From Dehalococcoidia bacterium (GTDB taxonomy: Bacteria; Chloroflexota; Dehalococcoidia; Lucifugimonadales; JAGWBF01): a stretch of 64,000 nt of DNA. A program made the position numbers and the translations under genes. The stretch lies in contig JAGWBJ010000009.1 in the NCBI GenBank assembly GCA_021295955.1, positions 55,089-119,088 of the forward strand. Direction: 5' to 3'. This document shows positions 53,447 through 62,233 of the stretch, piece by piece (positions within the stretch are counted from its first letter, which is position 1; each line of letters begins with the position of its first letter). Under the pieces are notes generated by a model, which had not been told where the DNA came from, did no database searches, and saw nothing but the letters and a program-made list of their open reading frames with translations.

Positions 53447-54267
53447 CCCACACCCTCCCCCGCCAGCACGTCGTCGATCTCGTCCTTCAGACGCGCCGCC
53501 GCGTCCCTGGCGGCCTGGGCGAAGTCCTGGCCCCGCGAGGCGTAGAGCACCCCCCGGGAGGAGTTGATGACGGCGTTGCGGCCGTTGGCGTCGGTGCCGC
53601 CGGACACCGCCTCGGCCAGCGCGCCCCCCTGGGCCCCGACCCCGGGGATGAGAAAGGGCGTCTCCGGACACAGCTCACGCACCCTCTTCAGCTCCCGGGG
53701 ATATGTGGCGCCCAGCACCAGGCCCAGGCTGCCGTCGTCTGCCCACTGCCTCGACCGCGCCGCCAGCTCCTGGTACACGGGGGTCCCGTTGCCGTCCACC
53801 CGCAGGTCCTGGAGGTCCGCGGCGCCCGAGTTGGAGCTGCGGCACCATACGAAGACCCCCCGGCCGGGCCACTCCAGGAACGGCCGAAGGGTGTCGCCGC
53901 CTCCGTAGGCGTTGGCCGTCGTGGCGTCGAAACCCCAGACCTCGAACAGGGCCGTCGCGTAGGCCCGGGCGCTGGGGCCGATGTCCCCCCGCTTGGAGTC
54001 GCCGATTACCACGACCCCCGGGGCCTGGCTGCGGATGTGCTCCACCGTTCTCTGTAGCGCCTCCAGCCCCGGCAGACCCAGGGCTTCGTAGAAGGCCATG
54101 TTGGGCTTGTAGGCGCACACCAGGTCGGCGGTGGCGTCCACGATGGCTTTGTTGAACTGGAACACGTCGGGCACGGGCATCCGCTGGGGGTCCGGGTCGA
54201 GCCCCACGCAAAGGAGGCTGCCGTTCGCCCGGCAGGCGGCATCCAGCTTGTCTCGAAAAGACGCCAT
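53437..54267 (-). CDS. pyrF: Orotidine 5'-phosphate decarboxylase PyrF (type 2)
   Basis: A 276-residue enzyme making UMP from OMP. The type 2 pattern is visible: LLCVGLDPDPQRMP, CAYKPNMAFYEALG, VVIGDSKRGDIGPSARAYAT (with the catalytic Asp-x-Lys-x2-Asp), TANAYGGGDTLRPFLEWPGR, and LIPGVGAQGGALAEAVSGGT. The ATG starts directly with MASFRDKLDAACRANGS. It heads the operon pyrF-DUF951-mutase behind a promoter at 54291-54319. Confidence 0.97.
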   Translation of the reverse strand: MASFRDKLDAACRANGSLLCVGLDPDPQRMPVPDVFQFNKAIVDATADLVCAYKPNMAFYEALGLPGLEALQRTVEHIRSQAPGVVVIGDSKRGDIGPSARAYATALFEVWGFDATTANAYGGGDTLRPFLEWPGRGVFVWCRSSNSGAADLQDLRVDGNGTPVYQELAARSRQWADDGSLGLVLGATYPRELKRVRELCPETPFLIPGVGAQGGALAEAVSGGTDANGRNAVINSSRGVLYASRGQDFAQAARDAAARLKDEIDDVLAGEGVGWS

Positions 54268-54290
54268 AGGCGGCGGGCACCTCCCGTCTC

Positions 54291-54319
54291 ATTATACGCG
54301 GTGCTCCTGCCTTTGACCA
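54291..54319 (-). promoter_or_regulatory. Promoter of the pyrF operon
   Basis: Minus-strand TGGTCA (54314-54319), 17-base spacer, perfect TATAAT (54291-54296), 24 bases before the pyrF ATG. Confidence 0.65.
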
Positions 54320-54431
54320 TGAAGCAGGCGCCGTTGCCAAATCCGCCGCCCAACGACTGGATTGGCGATTTCGGCGAGTACGGGCGCCGGCCTAGTATGC
54401 CGGTGAATCCGGCGCTCATCTCGCAGTATCG

Positions 54432-54475
54432 TTGACCTGTGGTATGTCGTATGTTATACTATGCATACACTATAC
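54432..54475 (+). promoter_or_regulatory. Promoter with overlapping operator-like palindrome for the RHH-HEPN pair
   Basis: TTGACC (54432-54437), 17-base spacer, TATACT (54455-54460). GTATG (54449-54453) and CATAC (54464-54468) form an inverted repeat straddling the -10 box, and an additional GTATG lies at 54442. TATGCATA is itself a perfect palindrome. This layout is what an autoregulating ribbon-helix-helix protein would bind. Confidence 0.65.
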
Positions 54476-54490
54476 TCACGAGGGGGGTTG

Positions 54491-55123
54491 ATGCGGATCG
54501 GAATCAATGTGCCCAACCAACTGTTGCAGCAGGTCAAGCAGATTAGGCCTGAGGTGAACGTCTCCAAGGCCTGCCGGGAGGCCCTCGAACACCACGTCGA
54601 GGTCGCACAAAGAGCTATGGGCCAAGCAGCCAGCGATGGAGTGGCTGAACACGTCGCCCGGCTGGCCCGGTCCGCCGCGGCCCAGATGATCGAACCGGAC
54701 TGGATAGCTGGGGCTCTGGATGACGCCAGAGATTGGATAAGGACGGTCACTCCCGATGGCTGGGACCAATTCATGCATCAGAGTGAGGTGCTTCGCAGAC
54801 AGGGCCGGGACGAGACTGAAATGGTCGAGAGCTGGTCCGCACGAGGAGGAGGCAAGGGGCTGCTGGTGCGGCTGAATGAGCACGCCGAATGGTTCGTTTA
54901 CCAATTCGACCTTCAGTCAATGCCAGGTGGCGGGCTGAGTCCACGCGAAAAGGCCCGTGGAGAGTATTCTCGCGCCTGGCTCAACTACGTGCACGAGGTC
55001 CGGCGATTGCTCGAGCAGCACTTCAAGGACGAATACGACCGAGTGATGACTGAGCGTGCGGAATACCGCCGGGCCCTCCCCAAACCCGAGCTCCCTCCCC
55101 AACTGGTTGGACCGGAGGCGTAA
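54491..55123 (+). CDS. Ribbon-helix-helix protein, probable antitoxin/regulator of the HEPN gene
   Basis: A 210-residue protein. Its first ~35 residues have a ribbon-helix-helix shape: strand RIGINVPNQLLQQVKQI, then VNVSKACREALEHHV. The remaining 170 residues are helical (HHVEVAQRAMGQAASDGVAE, LNEHAEWFVYQFDLQSMPGG, YSRAWLNYVHEVRRLLEQHF) and unlike the short antitoxin tails of VapB. The ATG at 54491 follows GAGGGGGG, and codon use is AT-richer than the flanks. The HEPN gene begins two bases after its stop, so the two are one unit. This is not a named family to me; the RHH assignment is moderate and its role is inferred from context. Confidence 0.65.
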   Translation: MRIGINVPNQLLQQVKQIRPEVNVSKACREALEHHVEVAQRAMGQAASDGVAEHVARLARSAAAQMIEPDWIAGALDDARDWIRTVTPDGWDQFMHQSEVLRRQGRDETEMVESWSARGGGKGLLVRLNEHAEWFVYQFDLQSMPGGGLSPREKARGEYSRAWLNYVHEVRRLLEQHFKDEYDRVMTERAEYRRALPKPELPPQLVGPEA

Positions 55124-55125
55124 TC

Positions 55126-56433
55126 GTGGAAAACGACCCATACATATTCTTCACCAAATGCCACAGACTCTACATCCAAGGCGTACGGCGTGCCGTTCGG
55201 GAACGCTTGCAGTCGGTCTTCTGCACAGAGTGGTGGGAAAAGGGGGTGCGACACGCACTTCCAGAAAGCTCACTTAGCAATCTTGACGCGCAAATCGAGA
55301 AGTTCCCTGATCGCGCTCGCGACCAATTTCTTGACGCCAGCCACTTTGGGTGGATCATTACGAAACACCACAACGAGATATTTCTAGACCCCTTTCCTGA
55401 CAGCATGAGAGCCTTCGCCGATTTTGGCCGCCTCATCCGCCTGCGCAACGAATGGGCCCACATTCAGGACATAGCGCCAGCTCGGGCGATGCAGGCGGCC
55501 CGATTGATGCAGCATATCCTGGCTTCTTTGCGCTGCGAAGAGGCCTTGGAGGTTGAGCGGATGAGCCAGGAAATCGTTCTAGAGCCCGACGGTGGAAGCG
55601 CCGAGCATTTGCCCGGCGCTCTAGACTCCCAGGACCATACGGCCGATGGTGAAAGCACCCAGGATTCCACGTTCGGTCTGTGGGACCTGTGGCGCCAACT
55701 CAACTCATACCTGGTTCTGGAAACATCAGTCGAGCCAACGGACGAACCGCGCAACGACTCCTCTCGAGTCACCGTTACGGTCCACAACACAGCGCCTGAT
55801 AGCAAGAACTGGCCTATTGTGCACTTCAGGTCTGTGGCTATCCAAGCCTCGACGCATGGAACAAGCAAGATGGGACCCATGGCCCCGGGGGAAACCCGCC
55901 AGAAGGAGTTCTCGTTCCCCGCCAACAAGCTGATCGATGTCGAATTCGAAGTCTATGGAGAAATAGACCCAGAGCAGTTGTTTAGATTCCGTCGTACCAT
56001 ATGTCCGCCCGGTCAGTTCGTCGCCCCTCTACGGCAGGAATTCTTGGCCAAACTGGAATCAATAGGCATCAACGTGTTCCTCAACCGTGTTTTGGATACA
56101 ATCGATACTCCGGACCCTCAGATGACGCTAGCCGATATCGCAAGGGTCCGAGACTCTGTGAGACAACAGTCTGAGGAGATCGACGACAAGAGGTCTGCCC
56201 TTGGCCAACTTTTCGAGGAGTTCCGCCTTGATCGGGATTCGACGTTAGGCGCCCGGATGAGGAACCTGATCCTTGCTCTAGTAGAGTCCAAGAAGAAGCT
56301 GGACGCCCTGGACGATGCCATCGGCCGGACCGACCTGGAACTGATGAACGGGGCAGTCAGCGACCTGAAACAGGTCCAACTGGCGGCCCTCAGGGTCGAG
56401 AACACGATTAGAACCATGACCTCTAGTGCATGA
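55126..56433 (+). CDS. HEPN-domain (Swt1-like) protein with beta domain and coiled coil
   Basis: A 435-residue protein. Residues 1-140 have the pattern of the Swt1-type HEPN domain, ending in LIRLRNEWAHIQDI, with the HEPN ribonuclease motif R-x4-H at Arg107-His112 (Arg-Asn-Glu-Trp-Ala-His). A linker (~145-175) leads to a strand-rich domain (~180-300) with VTVTVHNTAPDSKNWPIVHF and GPMAPGETRQKEFSF, reminiscent of a bacterial Ig-like/CARDB sandwich. Residues ~340-430 form a helical coiled-coil (VRDSVRQQSEEIDDKRSALG, VESKKKLDALDDAIGRTDLE). The start is GTG at 55126, with GGAGG eight bases upstream. No transmembrane segment is seen. A toxin or antiviral RNase is suggested by HEPN plus an upstream RHH gene, but function is unproven. 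Confidence 0.7.
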   Translation: MENDPYIFFTKCHRLYIQGVRRAVRERLQSVFCTEWWEKGVRHALPESSLSNLDAQIEKFPDRARDQFLDASHFGWIITKHHNEIFLDPFPDSMRAFADFGRLIRLRNEWAHIQDIAPARAMQAARLMQHILASLRCEEALEVERMSQEIVLEPDGGSAEHLPGALDSQDHTADGESTQDSTFGLWDLWRQLNSYLVLETSVEPTDEPRNDSSRVTVTVHNTAPDSKNWPIVHFRSVAIQASTHGTSKMGPMAPGETRQKEFSFPANKLIDVEFEVYGEIDPEQLFRFRRTICPPGQFVAPLRQEFLAKLESIGINVFLNRVLDTIDTPDPQMTLADIARVRDSVRQQSEEIDDKRSALGQLFEEFRLDRDSTLGARMRNLILALVESKKKLDALDDAIGRTDLELMNGAVSDLKQVQLAALRVENTIRTMTSSA

Positions 56434-56482
56434 ACCGAAACCGGTTCGCGCGCACGGGCATTCTCCAAGGGGGAAGTAGGGC

Positions 56483-57850
56483 TTGCGTTTCGATGGGATG
56501 GTGGAAGCCCGGTTCATCCGGCGCATCAACCGCTTCGCCGCCACCGTGGACCTGGCCGGCGGCGAGACCCTGGTCCACGTCGCCAACTCGGGCAGGATGA
56601 GGGAGCTGCTGGTGACGGGGCGCCGGGTGCTCCTGCGCCCCGTGGCCGGCGACCACAGGAAGACGGCCTTCGACCTCGCCATGGTCGACCTGGGTCACGC
56701 CCTGGCGTCGGCCGCCGCCAGCCTCCCCAACCGCCACGTCCCCGAGGCCCTGCGGGACGGGCGGCTGCCACAGTTCGCGGAATTCGACCGGGTCCGACCA
56801 GAGGTCCGCTACGGCGAGAGCCGCCTGGACCTGGCCTTGTGCGGCCCGACGGGCGCCTGTTACGTGGAGACCAAGTCCGTGACCCTGGTCGAGGGCGGCG
56901 CCGGCCTCTTCCCCGACGCTCCGACGGTCCGAGGCCGTAAGCACATGGTCAGCCTGACCCGGGCCGTCGCCGACGGCCACCGCGCCGCCGTCGTTTTCGT
57001 CGTCCAGAGGGATGACGCCGACACGTTCTCCCCCAACGACGCGGCCGACCCCGCGTTCGGCCGCACGTTGCGCGAGTCCCTGGACCGGGGCGTCGAGGCC
57101 TACGCCTATCGCTGCCGGGTGACCGAGGCCGAGGTCGTCCTGACGGACCCCCTCGCCATGAGGCTGGACGGCGGCGCCCTGATGGAGACGTACCGGCGTC
57201 TGTACCGGCGCTACGGCCCCCAGCACTGGTGGCCCGCGGAGACCCCCCTGGAAATGGTCCTGGGGGCAATCCTGACCCAGGCCGTGGCGTGGAGGGGTGT
57301 GGAGAGGGCCCTGGCCAACCTGAGGGACGCGGGGCTCTTGTCCCCCCGCGGGCTGCGGGCCTGCCCCGAGGAACGCCTGGCAGAGCTGCTCCGGCCCTCG
57401 GGCTACTTTAACGCCAAGACGCGAAAGCTGAAGGCCTTCATCGACCACCTGTGGGACCGCTACGACGGCGACCTGGCGTCGCTCCTCTCCGGCGACACCG
57501 GCGCCCTGCGGGAGGAGCTGCTCTCCATCCACGGCATCGGCGACGAGACCGCCGACGACATCCTGCTGTACGCCGCTGGGCGTCCCTCCTTCGTCATCGA
57601 CTCCTACACCCGCCGTATCCTGGGGCGCATGGGCCTGGCCCCCGACGGGGACCGCTACGGCGACTACCAGCGACTCTTCCACGACGCGCTGCCTCCCGAC
57701 GCGGCCCTCTTCAACGAGTACCACGCCCTGCTGGACCGGCACGCCAAGGAGGCGTGCAAGAAGACGCCCCTTTGCGACGGGTGCTGCCTCCGCGGCCTGT
57801 GCGCGACGGGAAGGGCCTCTGTTGACACCCCCCCGGCCCGGAACCTATAA
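56483..57850 (+). CDS. SfsA-endonuclease III (MagIII-like) fusion
   Basis: A 455-residue two-domain DNA protein. Residues ~1-230 are SfsA (FIRRINRFAATVDLAGGETL, VHVANSGRMRELL, ACYVETKSVTLVEGG, GRKHMVSLTRAVADGHRAAV), a DNA/RNA nuclease. Residues ~235-455 are an endonuclease III fold with the helix-hairpin-helix IHGIGDETADDILLYA (349-364), the conserved Asp373 (VIDSYTRR) and an iron-sulfur loop at Cys425, Cys431, Cys434 and Cys440. The catalytic lysine of Nth is replaced (GIGDETAD), as in the monofunctional MagIII/3-methyladenine type. The start is TTG at 56483, with GGGGAAG upstream. It lies 49 bases after the HEPN gene on the same strand, but its GC content matches the core genome. Confidence 0.88.
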   Translation: MRFDGMVEARFIRRINRFAATVDLAGGETLVHVANSGRMRELLVTGRRVLLRPVAGDHRKTAFDLAMVDLGHALASAAASLPNRHVPEALRDGRLPQFAEFDRVRPEVRYGESRLDLALCGPTGACYVETKSVTLVEGGAGLFPDAPTVRGRKHMVSLTRAVADGHRAAVVFVVQRDDADTFSPNDAADPAFGRTLRESLDRGVEAYAYRCRVTEAEVVLTDPLAMRLDGGALMETYRRLYRRYGPQHWWPAETPLEMVLGAILTQAVAWRGVERALANLRDAGLLSPRGLRACPEERLAELLRPSGYFNAKTRKLKAFIDHLWDRYDGDLASLLSGDTGALREELLSIHGIGDETADDILLYAAGRPSFVIDSYTRRILGRMGLAPDGDRYGDYQRLFHDALPPDAALFNEYHALLDRHAKEACKKTPLCDGCCLRGLCATGRASVDTPPARNL

Positions 57851-57851
57851 T
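57822..57851 (+). promoter_or_regulatory. Perfect-consensus promoter of the thi uptake operon
   Basis: TTGACA (57822-57827), 18-base spacer, TATAAT (57846-57851). It overlaps the end of the SfsA fusion gene. Confidence 0.85.
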
Positions 57852-57878
57852 ACCCGCACAATCGAACAGCTAGGCCCG

Positions 57879-57967
57879 TAGGGGAGCTTGGTTTAGCCAG
57901 GCTGAGAGGGCGGCCGTCGATGCCGTCGACCCTTGCGACCTGATCTGGGTAATGCCAGCGTAGGGAA
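57879..57967 (+). ncRNA. TPP riboswitch upstream of thiZ
   Basis: The thi-box core is complete: GGGGAGCTTGGTTTAGCCAG, GCTGAGAGGGCGG, the P3 helix GTCGATGCCGTCGAC, then GACCTGATCTGGGTAATGCC and AGCGTAGGGAA. A strong intrinsic terminator follows at 57995-58033, so thiamine pyrophosphate binding should promote termination before the operon. Confidence 0.97.
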
Positions 57968-57994
57968 TTGGCGTCCGGTGCAGTTTTGAGTTTG

Positions 57995-58033
57995 GTAAGG
58001 CCGCCATACCTGAATGGCGGCCTTACTCTTTTG
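57995..58033 (+). terminator. Riboswitch-controlled terminator
   Basis: A perfect 13-base stem (GTAAGGCCGCCAT / ATGGCGGCCTTAC, loop ACCTGA) is followed by TCTTTTG. It ends only six bases before the thiZ start codon. Confidence 0.9.
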
Positions 58034-58038
58034 ACTCG

Positions 58039-58877
<839 letters not shown>

Positions 58878-58881
<4 letters not shown>

Positions 58882-59714
58882 CCGTGGACGCCGCCCGAGA
58901 CGCCGGGGCTGAACGCGGAATGCTCTCCCGGGCTCTGGCCGTCCTTCGCCGGTGGCTTCCGGCGGTCCTGGTCGCCGCAAGCGTCATAGGGCTGTGGGAG
59001 GGCCTGGTAGCGGTCAACGACGTCCCGAGCTGGAAGCTGCCCCCGCCCTCGGAGGTCGCCGTGGAGATGTGGGAGGCCAGGGCCCTGCTGGCTTCCCATA
59101 CGTGGGTCACCCTGACCGAGGTGCTGGCGGGCTTCGCCATCGCCCTCATCGCGGGAGTGACGCTGGCCGGCCTGATCTCCATATCCTCCACCATGGCCCG
59201 TGTCCTGTATCCCCCGGTCATCGCCTCGGAGACGGTGCCGTGGATCGTCATCGCGCCCCTGCTCCTCATCTGGGTCGGGTACGGCATGCAGCACAAGGTC
59301 ATCGTGGTTGCCCTCATCGCCCTGTTCCCCATAGTGGTGAACACCGCCGACGGCCTGCGCTCCGCCGACCCGGACATGGTCAGCCTGCTCAGGGCCCTGG
59401 GCGCCAGCCGCCGGCAGATCTTCGCCAAGGTCCAGGTGCCCTCCAGCCTTCCGTCCCTCTTCTCGGGGATCAAGATCGCGGTTACGGCCAGCGTCATCGG
59501 CGCCGTCGTGGGGGAGTGGGTCGGCTCCAGCGAGGGCCTGGGCTACCTGGCCATCAGGTCCAAGTCCCAGTTCCTCACCGACCGGGTCCTGGCGTCCATC
59601 TTTCTGCTGTGCTTGATGGGAATAGCCCTCTTCCTGGTCGCGGCCCTGGCCGAGAGGCGGCTGTTGCCCTGGTACTACGACGCCCGCCGCAACCGCGTGC
59701 CGGGCCTGGAATAG
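58878..59714 (+). CDS. thiX: Thiamine-pyrimidine ABC transporter permease (ThiX-like)
   Basis: A 278-residue permease with about six hydrophobic helices. The coupling (EAA) loop is MVSLLRALGASRRQIFAKVQ, followed by VPSSLPSLFSGIKIAVTASV. The N-terminal LPAVLVAASVIGLWEGLVAV and SETVPWIVIAPLLLIWVGYG are typical of the SsuC/ThiX family. Its ATG overlaps the thiZ stop codon (ATGA). Confidence 0.92.
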
Positions 59715-59754
59715 GGGACAACCAACGTCGGATAACACAGTACGGAGGCAGAAT

Positions 59755-60744
59755 ATGCTGGCAAGGCTCAGGCTGGTGCTCCTGGCGATCATACCGGTGC
59801 TGTTGGCGGCCGCCGCCTGCGGCGAGGACCAGAAGGACGTGGTCCGCCTCGCCCTGGACTGGTACCCCAACGCCAACCACGCGGGCCTCTACGTGGCCGA
59901 GGAGAAGGGCTACTTCGCCGACGAGGGCCTGGAGGTGCAGATGTACACCCCGGTGGACCCCTCCACGGTGAACCAGACGGTGGCCGCGGGGTCCGACGAC
60001 TTCGGCATCAACTACCAGCCGGACCTCCTCATCGCCCGCTCCCAGGGGGTGCCCGTCGTCTCCGTCATAGGGTTGGTGCAACACCCCCTTAACTCGGTCC
60101 AGTCCCTCAAGGCATCGGGCATATCCCGCCCGGCGGACCTGGCGGGCAGGAAGGTGGGATATCCCGGAATACCCACCAACGAGCCCTTGCTGGACACCAT
60201 GCTCAAGTACGACGGCGTGGCCGGGGGTCTGGAGGAGGTGGAGCTGGTCAACGTGGGCTTCAACCTGGCCGAGACCCTCATCAACGGCACCGTGGACGCC
60301 TGCATCGGGTGCTACTTCAGCCACGAGTCCATACTCATGGAGAACCAGGGATACCCCGTCGACGTCATGCGTCTGGAGCAGTGGGGAGTCCCCGACTACT
60401 ACGAGCTGGTCATGGTGGCCAGCGAGAAGATGGTCGAGGAGGACCCGGACCTGGTGCAGCGGTTCGTCCGCGCCGTCGTCAGGGGCTACACGGACGCGGC
60501 CGCGGACCCCGACGCCGCCGTGGAGGTGCTCCTTGAGCGCACCGACGAGGAGGTCGACGAGGCCATCGAGCGCCCCGGCATCCGGGTCATCGCGCCCCTC
60601 TGGAAGACCGACCAGCCCGTGGGGTGGCAGACCCTGGAGAAGTGGTCCGGGTTCGCCGACTGGCTCCTGGACAACGGTCAGGTGTCGGAGCCCGTGGACG
60701 GCGCCGCGGCCTTCACCAACAGTTTCGTGGAGGGCGCCCAGTGA
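59755..60744 (+). CDS. thiY: Pyrimidine-precursor binding lipoprotein (ThiY/NMT1-type)
   Basis: A 329-residue substrate-binding lipoprotein. The signal ends VLLAAAACGED, with the lipobox cysteine near residue 22. The NMT1/THI5-like domain follows: VRLALDWYPNANHAGLYVAE, EKGYFADEGLEVQM, GSDDFGINYQPDLLIARSQG, GRKVGYPGIPTNEPLLDTML and DACIGCYFSHESIL. These match ThiY proteins that capture N-formyl-aminopyrimidine or HMP. The stop codon lies within an 11-base tandem repeat (60734-60766) that runs to just before tenA. Confidence 0.93.
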   Translation: MLARLRLVLLAIIPVLLAAAACGEDQKDVVRLALDWYPNANHAGLYVAEEKGYFADEGLEVQMYTPVDPSTVNQTVAAGSDDFGINYQPDLLIARSQGVPVVSVIGLVQHPLNSVQSLKASGISRPADLAGRKVGYPGIPTNEPLLDTMLKYDGVAGGLEEVELVNVGFNLAETLINGTVDACIGCYFSHESILMENQGYPVDVMRLEQWGVPDYYELVMVASEKMVEEDPDLVQRFVRAVVRGYTDAAADPDAAVEVLLERTDEEVDEAIERPGIRVIAPLWKTDQPVGWQTLEKWSGFADWLLDNGQVSEPVDGAAAFTNSFVEGAQ

Positions 60745-60766
60745 GCGCCCAGTCAGCGCCCAGTCA
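60734..60766 (+). repeat. 11-bp tandem repeat (three units) across the thiY stop
   Basis: GCGCCCAGT(G/C)A occurs three times in succession; the first unit ends with the thiY stop codon TGA. Confidence 0.85.
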
Positions 60767-60781
60767 GCGCGAGGTGACGAC

Positions 60782-61438
60782 ATGGCTTTGAGCGACGACC
60801 TCAGGAGCAGCGTCGGGGGCCTGTGGGAGCGGACCGTTACCCACCCCTTCGTCACGGAGCTGGGGGAGGGGACCCTGCCCGCCGGCAAGTGGGACGTCTA
60901 CTTCCGGCAGGACTACCTCTTCCTCAAGCCCTGGATAGCCCTCATGTGCGCCGGCGTCGTCAAGGCCCCCGACTTCGACCACGCCCGGCCTCTGGCGGCC
61001 TTCGTCCACGGCGCGTTGGGCGCCGAGGAGGGGATGTTCCGGGACTACTTCCGCGAGAAGGGCCTGTCGGCAGAGGACATAGCGGACCTGCCGCACCTGC
61101 CCACCTCCCACGCCCAGAACGGGTTCCTGCGCCAGGTGGCCCGGGACGGCTCCTTCCACGAGATACTCACGACCCTGCTGGGCATCGAGTGGCCCTACCT
61201 GGACTGGGCCCAGCGGCTGGCCGCCGCGGGCAAGCGCCCGGCCGACAGATACTACCGGCTCTGGATCGACATACACGCCGGCAAGGAGCTTGGCGACTTC
61301 GTCGCATGGCTGCGGACCACCCTGGACGGCGCCCGCATCGGCCACGTTGCCCACCTGGAGCGCACCTTCCTCACCACCCTGCGCTACGAGTACCTGTTCT
61401 GGGAGATGGCCTACAAGGGGGAGGCGTGGCCGGAGTAG
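60782..61438 (+). CDS. tenA: TenA-family aminopyrimidine hydrolase, lacking the active-site cysteine
   Basis: A 218-residue helical protein of the TenA/thiaminase II family, salvaging thiamine breakdown products to HMP. Typical features are HPFVTELGEGTLPAGKWDVY, FRQDYLFLKPW, HNGFLR-type region ahead, and RYEYLFWEMAYKGEAW with the catalytic Glu208. Bacterial TenA has a cysteine in an LLPCYW segment; here it reads TTLLGIEWPYLDW (residues 130-142), with Ile at the cysteine position and Glu136 beside it. That resembles the TenA_E class. The ATG at 60782 follows GAGGTGA. It overlaps thiD by 13 bases. Confidence 0.93.
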   Translation: MALSDDLRSSVGGLWERTVTHPFVTELGEGTLPAGKWDVYFRQDYLFLKPWIALMCAGVVKAPDFDHARPLAAFVHGALGAEEGMFRDYFREKGLSAEDIADLPHLPTSHAQNGFLRQVARDGSFHEILTTLLGIEWPYLDWAQRLAAAGKRPADRYYRLWIDIHAGKELGDFVAWLRTTLDGARIGHVAHLERTFLTTLRYEYLFWEMAYKGEAWPE

Positions 61439-62226
61439 CCCGCGTCCCCAGGGCCATGACCATCGCCGGGTCGGACTCGGGAGGCGGCGCCGGAATTCAG
61501 GCCGACCTGAAGACCTTCGCCGCCTTCGGCGTGTACGGGACCTCGGTGATCACAGCCATCACCGCCCAGAACACGGTGGCCGTGACCGGCGTCCATGAGG
61601 TGCCCGGGGAGATGATCGCGGCCCAGATCCAGGCCGTTATGACCGACCTCGGCGCCGACGCCGTCAAGACCGGGATGCTGTCCAGCAGCGCCATCATCGA
61701 GACCGTGGCCGCCGAGGTCCGCCGTCTGGGCGTAGACCGGCTGGTGGTGGACCCGGTGATGGTGGCCAAGAGCGGCGACCGGCTGCTGCGTGAGGAGGCG
61801 GTGGACGCCCTGAGGTCTAGTCTGCTGCCCCTGGCCGCCGTCGTGACTCCCAACGTACCCGAGGCGGAGACCCTGGCCGGAATGCAGGTCCGCTCGGGGG
61901 AGGACGCCCGGCGGGCGGCCCGGCGCATCCTCGACATGGGCGCCCGGTCTGTGGTGGTCAAGGGAGGGCACCTGCCCGGCGACCCGGTGGACCTGTACTA
62001 TGACGGCAGCCGGTTCCTGGAGCTCCCGGGAACGCGGGTCGACACCACAAGCACCCACGGCACCGGCTGTACCTTCGCCTCTGCCATCGCCGCCGGACTG
62101 GCCCTGGGACACGACCTCGTAGACGCCGTGGCCGGGGCCAAGGCGTACGTCACCGAGGCCATGTCCAGGTCCTTCCCCATGGGCCGGGGCCACGGCCCCC
62201 TGAACCACTTCTACCGCTCCTGGTAA
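61426..62226 (+). CDS. thiD: Hydroxymethylpyrimidine/phosphomethylpyrimidine kinase ThiD
   Basis: A ~266-residue ribokinase-fold enzyme that phosphorylates HMP twice. Signature regions are MTIAGSDSGGGAGIQADLKT, FAAFGVYGTSVITAITAQNT, DAVKTGMLSS, VVDPVMVAKSGDRLL and TTSTHGTGCTFASAIAAGLA, the last containing the catalytic aspartate region. The start is taken at the GTG 61426, with GGGGGAGG nearby; the ATG at 61456 would remove the strand before the GSDSGGG motif. It closes the thiZ-thiX-thiY-tenA-thiD operon. Its stop lies seven bases from the convergent dehydrogenase gene. Confidence 0.95.
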   Translation: MAGVARVPRAMTIAGSDSGGGAGIQADLKTFAAFGVYGTSVITAITAQNTVAVTGVHEVPGEMIAAQIQAVMTDLGADAVKTGMLSSSAIIETVAAEVRRLGVDRLVVDPVMVAKSGDRLLREEAVDALRSSLLPLAAVVTPNVPEAETLAGMQVRSGEDARRAARRILDMGARSVVVKGGHLPGDPVDLYYDGSRFLELPGTRVDTTSTHGTGCTFASAIAAGLALGHDLVDAVAGAKAYVTEAMSRSFPMGRGHGPLNHFYRSW

Positions 62227-62233
62227 CAGTGCC

